Below are positions 1 to 6,723 of a stretch of 64,000 nt of DNA, piece after piece. The DNA is from Acidobacteriota bacterium (GTDB taxonomy: Bacteria; Acidobacteriota; Vicinamibacteria; Vicinamibacterales; UBA2999): contig CANIBQ010000020.1 in assembly GCA_947465645.1 (NCBI GenBank), positions 1 through 64,000 of the forward strand, given 5' to 3'. Below the pieces are notes generated by a model. The model made no database searches. It was given only the letters and a program-made list of their open reading frames with translations, and was not told the origin of the DNA. Position 1 is the first letter of the stretch. The number at the start of each line of letters is the position of its first letter. Made by a program: the position numbers and the translations under genes.

Positions 1-138
1 ACGCGCGATCTGCGGAGCTTCTGGGAGACCGCATACCTCGAGGTGCGGAAGGAGTTGCGCGGCCGGTATCCGAAGCATCCCTGGCCGGAAGACCCGTGGA
101 CGGCGCAGGCGACCCATCGGACAACGAAGAAACGCTGA
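1..138 (+). CDS. hrpB: HrpB-type ATP-dependent helicase, C-terminal end (partial)
   Basis: The frame is open from base 1 to the TGA at 136-138, giving the last 45 residues of a protein that enters from the left edge. It contains [15 protein letters not shown] followed by [12 protein letters not shown]. That run of a tryptophan-containing helix and a [14 protein letters not shown] tail is the characteristic carboxy-terminal signature of the HrpB family of DExH-box RNA helicases. The helicase core lies outside the window, so activity cannot be judged. The bactofilin gene that follows is on the opposite strand and converges on it. Confidence 0.8.
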   Translation, partial: TRDLRSFWETAYLEVRKELRGRYPKHPWPEDPWTAQATHRTTKKR

Positions 139-168
139 ACACGGGAGGCATCCGAGGCGTGCGCAGCC

Positions 169-534
169 TTATGTCGTCGCGTTCTCCGTAGCCTGGTGGC
201 GCGCCACCCGGGCGGCGATGGTGCGGCGGTTCATGTCGATGTGGCCGTTCACGGATGCGCCGTCGTGAATCACCACATGGTCCGCGCTGACGCTTCCTGT
301 GACCGACGCTGTTGCGGCAATTTCAATACGCTCTGACGCTGATATCGCGCCGGTGACGGTGCCGTGAATGTGAATCCGCTTCGCATGGATGTCGGCCTCG
401 ATGCGCGCCTGTGGGCCAATCGTCAAAGTGGCGACGGGAGCGGTGATATTTCCGCGGATCGCTCCTTCGATCGATAAGTCTTCCTCACTGTGAAGTTCAC
501 CGACGATCTGGAGCAGCGCTGGAATAGTGACCAT
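169..534 (-). CDS. Bactofilin (polymer-forming cytoskeletal protein)
   Basis: This 121-residue protein has the bactofilin layout. A short N-terminus leads into a right-handed beta-helix built from repeats of about 17 residues rich in I/V/G/A, such as GELHSEEDLSIEGAI, ADIHAKRIHIHG and GSVSADHVVIHDGA. Bactofilins polymerise without nucleotide and scaffold cell-shape or envelope proteins. The usual disordered tails are almost absent. The gene follows the EF-hand gene in the same reading frame, with a TAG and six codons between them, so the two are probably one transcript. There is no Shine-Dalgarno; a run of nine C residues (coding strand) touches the ATG. Downstream it converges on hrpB. Confidence 0.85.
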   Translation of the reverse strand: MVTIPALLQIVGELHSEEDLSIEGAIRGNITAPVATLTIGPQARIEADIHAKRIHIHGTVTGAISASERIEIAATASVTGSVSADHVVIHDGASVNGHIDMNRRTIAARVARHQATENATT

Positions 535-543
535 GGGGGGGGG
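535..543 (-). repeat. C9 homopolymer directly before the bactofilin ATG
   Basis: Nine consecutive G on the plus strand (C on the coding strand) sit immediately before the bactofilin start codon, where a ribosome binding site would normally lie. Tracts of this length are prone to slippage. Because the tract is outside the reading frame, a length change would alter the leader, not the protein. Confidence 0.9.
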
Positions 544-552
544 CTGACCGAT

Positions 553-1266
553 CTACCGCAGCGAGATTCGTACCCGGAACCGGCCTTGATTGTCCACGAG
601 GTGATCGTCGTTCACACCAAGAAACAGCTCACCCGAGGCCGGCGCGATGATGTGACGCAGGTCGCCCACGGCAAACGGCGCCGACCTGCCGATTCGGCCG
701 ATCAGCGCGCCGGCCAGCGCCTGCGGCATCGGGGCGTTCGCCGCCAGCCGGCCGGATTGGGAGCCCGCGGGGTTGGCCGTATCGCCCGCGTCGTCGCTCA
801 ATTGCACCGAGCCTTCCGTCACGAGCGCGATCGCTTCTCCGCTGATCACGGTCAATCCGGTGGATACCCAGGAGGCGCGGGCATCCACGTCAACGGTCCG
901 GGCACCGCCACTGGCCGCACCAATCCCGAACTCACCTCTGGTGATCTGGTCGTTCCGGTTCAGATCGAGCTCGTTGAACTCGTCGCGCGTCGCCTTCCAC
1001 TCGCCCCGGTTGATGCTGCCGTCCCCGTTTCGGTCGAGGCTCACGAACTGCTCGCGGAGCGCGGCCTCGCCGAGCGGCGCCCGCCCGCCCCGCGGCGCGT
1101 CGCGACGCACCTCGTTGCCCGACAACACGCCGTCGCGGTCGCGGTCGATGTCCGCGTACTCGATGCCGGTCGATCGAGTCTGTGCGGCCAGTGGCGCTCC
1201 GCCCAGCATGCCGCTGGCAAGCGGCAGTGCGATCAGCCCCGCGATGACGAACCGGTCACCTCTCAT
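553..1266 (-). CDS. Secreted EF-hand protein with C-terminal lectin-like domain
   Basis: This 237-residue protein has a signal peptide (MRGDRF, a hydrophobic stretch, then cleavage near LAAQ). Three calcium-loop motifs follow: DIDRDRDGVLSGNE, SLDRNGDGSINRGE and DLNRNDQITRGE. The first two are canonical 12-residue EF loops and the third is shortened. The C-terminal 110 residues (STGLTVISGEAI to FLGVNDDHLVDNQGRFRVRI) resemble the PA-IL/LecA-type calcium-dependent sugar-binding fold; this assignment is weaker. The ATG at 1266 is chosen over an upstream in-frame start because GGGAG lies at the right distance and the signal peptide begins there. It probably works outside the cytoplasm and is cotranscribed with the bactofilin. 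Confidence 0.72.
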   Translation of the reverse strand: MRGDRFVIAGLIALPLASGMLGGAPLAAQTRSTGIEYADIDRDRDGVLSGNEVRRDAPRGGRAPLGEAALREQFVSLDRNGDGSINRGEWKATRDEFNELDLNRNDQITRGEFGIGAASGGARTVDVDARASWVSTGLTVISGEAIALVTEGSVQLSDDAGDTANPAGSQSGRLAANAPMPQALAGALIGRIGRSAPFAVGDLRHIIAPASGELFLGVNDDHLVDNQGRFRVRISLR

Positions 1267-1541
1267 ATCGATGCTCCCTAGCCTGCAACTGAGCATACGG
1301 CGTGGCCCACGACAACTCCAGCGTGAACTAGACTCGCGTACACGAACGTCTCGAGCGGTGCACGTTACTCGACAGGATACCGGGGAGACACCCTCCGCTC
1401 CGATGAGGAACCCGTCTCTCAGATTTTCCAGGGCGGCTCTCCGACATGGACGTATCGGCCGTCCGTGTCAATGCGAGTGGCTTTTCAGCCAACGCCTGGC
1501 TCCTCCTTGCTGGGCGATCTTGAAAGCCGTACAGTAGCCGC

Positions 1542-1763
1542 ATGAAAGTGCAGGTCACGCCTGAGGTCGAAGCGTTTCGCGCGACGCTGGACCTGTTCCA
1601 GGCAGGCGTCGATGTGATGCGTCAGAACCTTCGACGGCGTCATCCCGCAACGAGCGACGACGAGATCGAACGACTCCTTCGCGCGTGGTTGCGGGAGCGT
1701 CCGGGTGCGGAATCTGGCGACTGTCCCGGTCGATCCCTGGACGTGAATATCCGCCTGGCGTGA
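1542..1763 (+). CDS. Rv0078B-like antitoxin
   Basis: This 73-residue protein contains TLDLFQAGVDVMRQNLRRRHP followed, after a short gap, by EIERLLRAWLRERPGAESGD. The pattern (L-F/Y-x-x-G-x-x-M-M/R-x-x-N-L-R-R...LRxWLxxRPGAExGD) is that of small proteins named Rv0078B-related antitoxins, which pair with a nucleotidyltransferase gene. The pairing holds here: its TGA overlaps the GTG of the next gene as GTGA (1760-1763), so translation is coupled. No Shine-Dalgarno precedes the ATG. A TACAGT hexamer at 1530-1535 ends six bases before it, which suggests a leaderless transcript. The role as antitoxin is inferred from family and position. Confidence 0.7.
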   Translation: MKVQVTPEVEAFRATLDLFQAGVDVMRQNLRRRHPATSDDEIERLLRAWLRERPGAESGDCPGRSLDVNIRLA

Positions 1764-2362
1764 CCGCGCTCGAAACGGCGCTCCGCCAGATCGCCATCGA
1801 TCTCGCCGACGCCGACATCTCCTTCGCGTTGGTCGGCGGACTGGCCGTTTCGGCGCGCACCGAACCTCGCTTCACCCGGGATGCGGACCTTGCTGTGGCG
1901 GTAGCGAATGACGCCGAAGCGGAGGCTCTCATGCGGGCCCTTCGTGCACGCGGCTACGCCATCCACACCCTCGTCGAACAGGATGCGGCAGGACGCCTTG
2001 CGACCGTGAGGCTTACGCGATCGCCGGAGACGTTCGGCCCGGTGATCGACTTGTTGTTTGCTTCGTCGGGGATCGAGCCCGAGATCGTCGCCGAGGCCGA
2101 CCTCATCGAGCTGCTGCCGACGCTGCACATCGGCATCGCGACAACGGGTCACCTGATCGCGCTGAAGGTCCTGTCTCGCGACGACGTCGCGCGCCCGCAG
2201 GACCGTAGCGATCTTCGATCCCTGTTTCGCGTTGCCTCCGCTGCCGACGTCACGCGCGCGCGCGCGGCGCTTGCCCTGATTGCGCACCGCGGATATCACC
2301 GCGGGCGCGACCTCGAGGTGGAGCTGGACAGCCTCTTGCGCTCGGAACGCGATCCGCACTGA
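1760..2362 (+). CDS. Nucleotidyltransferase, AbiEii/MNT-like toxin candidate
   Basis: This 200-residue protein begins at a GTG that overlaps the antitoxin stop. The nucleotidyltransferase-fold signature is present near residues 22-45: FALVGGLAVSART, then FTRDADLAVAV with its paired aspartates, and a third acidic position at PVIDLLFASSG. The second half is helical and carries a conserved HLIALKVLSRDD segment. Proteins of this size and motif order act as nucleotidyltransferase toxins that modify RNA or proteins and are controlled by a small upstream antitoxin. An upstream in-frame start at 1685 exists but would lie inside the antitoxin, and the GTGA overlap is the more natural start. Confidence 0.75.
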   Translation: MTALETALRQIAIDLADADISFALVGGLAVSARTEPRFTRDADLAVAVANDAEAEALMRALRARGYAIHTLVEQDAAGRLATVRLTRSPETFGPVIDLLFASSGIEPEIVAEADLIELLPTLHIGIATTGHLIALKVLSRDDVARPQDRSDLRSLFRVASAADVTRARAALALIAHRGYHRGRDLEVELDSLLRSERDPH

Positions 2363-2505
2363 CGCGTGACCATTGCCGCAGGGCAATCAGGCCCGCATCG
2401 AGGAACACCGACAATAGAACGTCGAGAACTTCTATCCGGAGGCATCATGGCCGGCATGGGCACCGCTCTAGCCGATCTCCGCGCCGTGCACTACGATGGA
2501 CATAG

Positions 2506-2670
2506 ATGAATATCCCGTGGATCGCGGTCGGCGCCGTCATTGCTGTTGCGGCCGTGGCTGCCACGGTCATGCGTCTCAATGCCGCTCGGCAGGGGCCGCC
2601 GGCAAGTCCTGATCTCGGCACGGTGAGTGACGGGTGGCTCTCCGAGAACAGGTCGCGGAAGGAGCAGTAA
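2506..2670 (+). CDS. Small single-pass membrane protein
   Basis: This 54-residue ORF begins MNIPWIAVGAVIAVAAVAAT, one clear transmembrane helix, followed by a short polar tail ending in LGTVSDGWLSENRSRKEQ. A TACGAT hexamer at 2492-2497 lies eight bases before the ATG, the same promoter-to-start spacing as several neighbours, which supports it being a real gene. Its TAA abuts the stop of the convergent DinB gene with no spacer. The function is unknown. It could be a small membrane accessory protein, but nothing in the context identifies a partner. Confidence 0.55.
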   Translation: MNIPWIAVGAVIAVAAVAATVMRLNAARQGPPASPDLGTVSDGWLSENRSRKEQ

Positions 2671-3144
2671 CTACGCTGTCCGCTGGCGCGCGTGTTCTTT
2701 CGCGAGGTAGATCATCTGGCCGGCGTGGTGATGGAAGTGCTCGACGCACCGCAGCACCATGCTGATGCGGTTCGGCTCGTCGGAGCGCACGGCCGTGTAA
2801 TCGCGGCTCCAGTCGTCCGCTGACTGCGCTTCGATCGTCTCAACCGTCATCGCCACCGCCGCGTCGAGCGCATCGAGCACCTGCGCCTTCGGGGGACGCG
2901 ACGGGTCCCCGAACTCACGCTCGCGGTCGCGCACGTAGCCGGTGCCGGCCATCTGCGCGCCGACGTAGTAGTTCAAGTTGCCCGTCAGGTGCAGCACCAG
3001 GTGGCCGAAGGTGTTGCCGTAGGGATAGGGGTTCGTCCAGAACTCGTCTTCGGACAGGTCGGCCGCGAGCTGGCGGATCTGCGCGGCAAACATCCGGAGA
3101 TGTCGGCCGAGGGCCTCGGTCATCGTCGGCTGAAAGGTGCGCAC
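2671..3144 (-). CDS. DinB-family protein
   Basis: This protein of about 157 residues has the DinB four-helix bundle pattern. The three metal-ligand histidines are visible: one in the first half (YGNTFGHLVLHLTGNLNYYVG) and a pair near the end (VEHFHHHAGQMIYLAKE). Family members bind a divalent metal, and several are thiol S-transferases acting on low-molecular-weight thiols; the substrate here is unknown. The start is uncertain. A GTG at 3144 (VRTFQPTMTEAL) and an ATG at 3123 are both possible, and longer ATG extensions read low-complexity arginine-rich sequence that does not look coding. Confidence 0.75.
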   Translation of the reverse strand: MRTFQPTMTEALGRHLRMFAAQIRQLAADLSEDEFWTNPYPYGNTFGHLVLHLTGNLNYYVGAQMAGTGYVRDREREFGDPSRPPKAQVLDALDAAVAMTVETIEAQSADDWSRDYTAVRSDEPNRISMVLRCVEHFHHHAGQMIYLAKEHARQRTA

Positions 3145-3213
3145 GCCCCGATTCTGCCCTACTTGGCCTCGCCGGGCCAGCGGGGTGGGGCAGGCCTGCG
3201 TTACGATATCGCC

Positions 3214-4053
3214 ATGACGTCGCGCGCGACGCGCGTGCTGCGGATCGCCGCCCTCGCCGCGGCACTCGCGCTGAGTGCCTCGCTCGTCCACGCGCAGTTG
3301 TGGAGTGGCGGCTACGGCGACTTCCCTCCCAGGTTTGCGACAAAGACCACCTTTCGCGGCGAGTTCAACTTCTGCCGCCTCATGTTCCAGAGCAACCGGC
3401 GCGAGAAGCGCGGCTGGGGCACCGACTATCCTGGCGCAGACATCAACTTCAGCATCCGGCTCGCCGAGCTGACCAAGACGCGCGTGAGCATGACGGACAC
3501 GTCAGAGGGCGGCGAGCCCGACCACGTGGTCGTGCGCGCGACCGATGAGGCGCTCTTCCAGTGCCCGTTCGTGCTGGTCGAGGACGGCGGCGGCGCGCAC
3601 TTCAACGATCAGGAGGTCATCCAGCTTCGCGAGTACCTGCTGAAGGGCGGCTTCATGTTCGCCTCCGACTACTGGGGGACGCGCGCGGGCCAGCAGTGGG
3701 AACGGGAGATCGGCCGCGTCCTGCCGCCGAGCCGCTATCCGATCGCCGACCTGACGATGGATCATCCGATCTGGCGCACGCAGTTCGAGGTGGCGAAGGT
3801 GCCGCAGATGCCGTCGATCCAGTCGTGGCGGCGCACCGGCGGCGGGATCTCCGAGCGGGGATACGACAGCGAGGTCGTCCACGCGCGAGGCATCGCCGAC
3901 GAGCGCGGGCAGTTGATGGTGGTGATGATCCACAACTCCGACATCCCCGATGGATGGGAGCGCGAGGCCGAAGACCCGGAGTATTTCTATTCGTTCTCGC
4001 CGAACGCGTACTCAGTCGGCATCAACATCATGATGTACGCGATGACGCACTAA
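3214..4053 (+). CDS. Secreted DUF4159 protein
   Basis: This 279-residue protein starts with an arginine-rich n-region and hydrophobic core, with a signal cleavage site at ASLVHAQ. The mature part shows the DUF4159 signature: FNFCRLMFQSN, GWGTDYPGAD, then LREYLLKGGFMFASDYWG and HNSDIPDGWE. The fold resembles a type-1 glutamine-amidotransferase-like Rossmann domain, and catalytic function has not been established for the family. The ATG at 3214 lies six bases after a TACGAT hexamer (3202-3207) and has no Shine-Dalgarno. It is transcribed away from DinB and converges on the DapB-like gene, with the two stops overlapping. Confidence 0.75.
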   Translation: MTSRATRVLRIAALAAALALSASLVHAQLWSGGYGDFPPRFATKTTFRGEFNFCRLMFQSNRREKRGWGTDYPGADINFSIRLAELTKTRVSMTDTSEGGEPDHVVVRATDEALFQCPFVLVEDGGGAHFNDQEVIQLREYLLKGGFMFASDYWGTRAGQQWEREIGRVLPPSRYPIADLTMDHPIWRTQFEVAKVPQMPSIQSWRRTGGGISERGYDSEVVHARGIADERGQLMVVMIHNSDIPDGWEREAEDPEYFYSFSPNAYSVGINIMMYAMTH

Positions 4054-5051
4054 CGGCCGCCGTAGAAGGACGGAAGACGCATGTCGCGCATGGTGCGGAA
4101 GCCGGGCGCGGCGTTGAGGACGGCGGGGATCGAGTTGACGGTCATCGAGGCGGTGGCGATGTCGCCGTGCACGCCGCCCTCGATCTTCGAGGCGATCCGC
4201 GGCGAGCCTTCGATCAGCACCGAGTCGTACGAGACGGGCGCGCCAAGGTACGCCTCGAGGTGCAGCCGGATCTTCGGCTCACCCTTCACGTACCCGACGC
4301 CGTCCTGGATGATGCCGCTGACATATCCCGGATCCACGGCGAGCAGCTCGCTCTCGACCGCCTGCTCGGCAATCTTCGGCTCGATCTCATCGGTGATCCG
4401 ATCGAGCACCCAGCCCAGGGCGTCGCCAATCATCTGGATCGATTCCGAGAAGCCGACGTGCCGCAGCGTGCCGGCGGCGACGCCTTTGCGAAACTGCTCG
4501 GGCGTGAGGCCGGCGCCGATCTTCTGCTGAAACGGCAGCCGCCGGATGCGCGCATCCTGCACGCGGTGCACCTCGATCCGATCGACGCGCTCGCACACGG
4601 CGGTGAGCGCGATCGGCAGCGCGTCCATCGTGAAGCCCGGATTGACGCCCGTGCCCAGCACGGCCACCTTCGCCTTCCGCGCGGCGGCATCGAGCTGTTT
4701 CACGAGGCGCTGGTTCCGCGGCGCGGGATACGCAGCTTCCTCGGTCGTCGTCACGATCGGCACGCGGCGCTTGAGCACTTCCTCGAACTGCGGCATCACC
4801 GCCTTGAGCGACGAGCTCGTGCAGAGCACGGCGACGTCGGGCCTGGTGGCCCTCAGCGTCTTGCCGATATCGGAGGTCACCTTGAGACGGAGCTTCCTGC
4901 CGAACTCCATCACGTCGCCGGCGTCCTTCCCCACCTTGTCCGGATCGATGTCGATCGCGGCCACGATCTGAAAGCCCTTGCGCGCCGCAAGCTGCTTCGC
5001 CACCGCCATTCCAATGGGTCCCAGGCCAATCAGCGCCACACGAATCTTCAT
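4050..5051 (-). CDS. DapB-like NAD(P)-dependent dehydrogenase
   Basis: This 333-residue protein opens with a Rossmann nucleotide-binding motif, IRVALIGLGPIGMAVA, followed by an acidic residue at the end of strand 2 (VAAIDIDPDK). The segment VLCTSSSLKAVMP and the GTGVNPGFTMDALPIAL loop resemble dihydrodipicolinate-reductase N-terminal domain proteins and 2,4-diaminopentanoate dehydrogenase. It lacks the canonical DapB catalytic HH motif and is longer than DapB, so a lysine-biosynthesis role is unlikely. Reduction of an imine or oxidation of an amino compound is the best guess. It is divergent from the VOC gene, and its stop overlaps that of DUF4159. Confidence 0.68.
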   Translation of the reverse strand: MKIRVALIGLGPIGMAVAKQLAARKGFQIVAAIDIDPDKVGKDAGDVMEFGRKLRLKVTSDIGKTLRATRPDVAVLCTSSSLKAVMPQFEEVLKRRVPIVTTTEEAAYPAPRNQRLVKQLDAAARKAKVAVLGTGVNPGFTMDALPIALTAVCERVDRIEVHRVQDARIRRLPFQQKIGAGLTPEQFRKGVAAGTLRHVGFSESIQMIGDALGWVLDRITDEIEPKIAEQAVESELLAVDPGYVSGIIQDGVGYVKGEPKIRLHLEAYLGAPVSYDSVLIEGSPRIASKIEGGVHGDIATASMTVNSIPAVLNAAPGFRTMRDMRLPSFYGGR

Positions 5052-5094
5052 TCCATACCCCGCAACCAGCGATTATAGATTGCGTTCTAGAATC

Positions 5095-6045
5095 ATGGGC
5101 ATGATCCATCCCATTCTTGGGCTGCACCACGTGACGGCAACGGTCAACGACGCGCAGGAGGACCTCGACTTCTGCATGAATCTCCTCGGCATGCGCCTCG
5201 TCAAGAAGACCGTGAACTTCGACAACCACGGCGTCTACCACTTCTATTACGGCACCGAGCGCGGCGCGCCCGGCACGATCTGGACGACCTTCCCCTACAA
5301 GGACAAAGGCGTCCGCACGGGCGCCAAAGGCGCGGGGCAGGTGGTCACGACGTCCTTCTCGGTGCCCGCCGCCTCGCTCGGCTTCTGGCAGCGGCGGCTG
5401 GCAGACGCCGGCGTGAAGGCCCGCGACATCGAAACCCGGTTCGGCGAAGAGGCGATCCGCATCGAGGATCCCTCGGGGCTGTGGTTCGAGCTCGTCGGCA
5501 GCGATCGCGATCCGCGCACGCCGTGGACGGCCGGCGGCGTCGGCCCGAACGAGGCGATACGTGGACTGCACAGCGTGACGATGGTCGTCCGTTCGCTGGA
5601 CCAGACGCTGGCGCTGATGACGCAACTCCTGGGCTACACGGTCGTGGCCGAGACCGGGAACCGCACGCGCGTCGCCGCCGGCGGCGACCGTCCCGGCCAC
5701 TTCATCGACATCGAGGTCGAACCGGATGCGGTTCCGGCGGTCAACGGGATCGGCACGGTGCATCACGTGGCGATGGCCATCTCGACGGACGACGAGCAGC
5801 GCCGCCTCCGCGACGAGCTGCTGGCCATGCGGGTCGGGGTGACCGACATCCGGGACCGCTGCTACTTCCAGTCGATCTACTTTCGCGAGCCGGGCGGCGT
5901 GCTGTTCGAGGTGGCCACTATCCAGCCGGGGTTCACCGTAGACGAGGAACTGTCGTCGCTCGGCCGCGGCCTGAAGCTGCCGCCATGGGAAGAGCCGCAC
6001 CGGGCTCTGATCGAGGCGGCGCTGCCCCGGGTGGAATACCGATGA
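5095..6045 (+). CDS. VOC-family ring-cleaving dioxygenase (MhqO-like)
   Basis: This protein of about 316 residues has two vicinal-oxygen-chelate modules: LGLHHVTATVNDAQEDLDFCMNLLGM at the start and IRGLHSVTMVVRSLDQTL near residue 155. A metal-ligand histidine starts each module, and FREPGGVLFEVATIQPGF carries a C-terminal Glu. This is the layout of MhqO-type extradiol dioxygenases linked to hydroquinone and quinone stress. The next gene is a carboxylesterase-like hydrolase overlapping by ATGA, which reproduces the mhqO-mhqD pairing known from Bacillus. The start could instead be the second ATG at 5101, because a TAGAAT hexamer at 5088-5093 would then drive a leaderless message. Confidence 0.8.
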   Translation: MGMIHPILGLHHVTATVNDAQEDLDFCMNLLGMRLVKKTVNFDNHGVYHFYYGTERGAPGTIWTTFPYKDKGVRTGAKGAGQVVTTSFSVPAASLGFWQRRLADAGVKARDIETRFGEEAIRIEDPSGLWFELVGSDRDPRTPWTAGGVGPNEAIRGLHSVTMVVRSLDQTLALMTQLLGYTVVAETGNRTRVAAGGDRPGHFIDIEVEPDAVPAVNGIGTVHHVAMAISTDDEQRRLRDELLAMRVGVTDIRDRCYFQSIYFREPGGVLFEVATIQPGFTVDEELSSLGRGLKLPPWEEPHRALIEAALPRVEYR

Positions 6046-6686
6046 CCGCGGATCCGCACGCCGGGCAGCCGGTGCTCGAAGCCGGGCTGCCGCTCGGCGA
6101 GGCGCCGGTGGCGGTCATCATGGTGCACGGCCGCGGCGCCGGGCCGGAAGACATCCTCGGCCTGGTGCCCAGGCTGGAGCAGCCGAACGTCACCTACCTC
6201 GCGCCGACGGCCGCCAGTCGCACGTGGTATCCGCACAGCTTCATGTCGCCCGTCGAGAGCAACGAGCCTTATCTCTCGTCCGCGCTGGGCGTGATCGCCT
6301 CGCTCGTCGCCCGCATCGAGGCAGCCGGCATTCCCCGCTCGCGCGTCGTGCTCCTCGGCTTCTCTCAAGGTGCCTGCCTCGCGGCTGAGTTCGCCGTGCG
6401 CCATGCGTCACGGCTCGGCGGGGTGGTGGTCTTCAGCGGCGGGCTGATCGGTCCGCCGGGGACGAAGTGGGAACCGGGCGGCCGGTTCGAAAGCACGCCG
6501 GTGTTTCAGGGATGCAGCGACGTGGACGCCCACATCCCCGAGGCGCGGGTCCTCGAAAGCGCGGACGTCTTCAGCCGCATGGGCGCGTTCGTGACCACGC
6601 GTCTCTATTCGGGCATGGGACACCTGATCAACGACGACGAAATCGAATTCGCCAGGGGACTGCTCGACGGCGCCGGCGCGCCGTAG
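6042..6686 (+). CDS. Phospholipase/carboxylesterase-family hydrolase (MhqD-like)
   Basis: This 214-residue alpha/beta hydrolase has an oxyanion-side motif VIMVHGRGAGPEDIL. The nucleophile elbow is GFSQGACLA, with Ser in G-x-S-x-G, and a catalytic Asp sits in QGCSDVDAHIP and the catalytic His in YSGMGHLIND. The length and triad order match the YpfH/MhqD branch of the phospholipase-carboxylesterase family. Its ATG overlaps the TGA of the dioxygenase (ATGA at 6042-6045), so the two are coupled. A role in quinone or aromatic detoxification is inferred from that pairing; the substrate is unknown. Confidence 0.82.
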   Translation: MTADPHAGQPVLEAGLPLGEAPVAVIMVHGRGAGPEDILGLVPRLEQPNVTYLAPTAASRTWYPHSFMSPVESNEPYLSSALGVIASLVARIEAAGIPRSRVVLLGFSQGACLAAEFAVRHASRLGGVVVFSGGLIGPPGTKWEPGGRFESTPVFQGCSDVDAHIPEARVLESADVFSRMGAFVTTRLYSGMGHLINDDEIEFARGLLDGAGAP

Positions 6687-6723
6687 CCTCGGGCGAAGGC
6701 GGGTGTCATAGAATGCAGCCCTG

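Noticed and set aside
490..1281. Plus-strand ORF of 263 codons over the EF-hand gene
   Set aside because: It is the mirror frame of a gene with EF-hand loops, a signal peptide and a ribosome binding site; it has no family signature and an arginine-rich composition typical of high-GC shadow frames.
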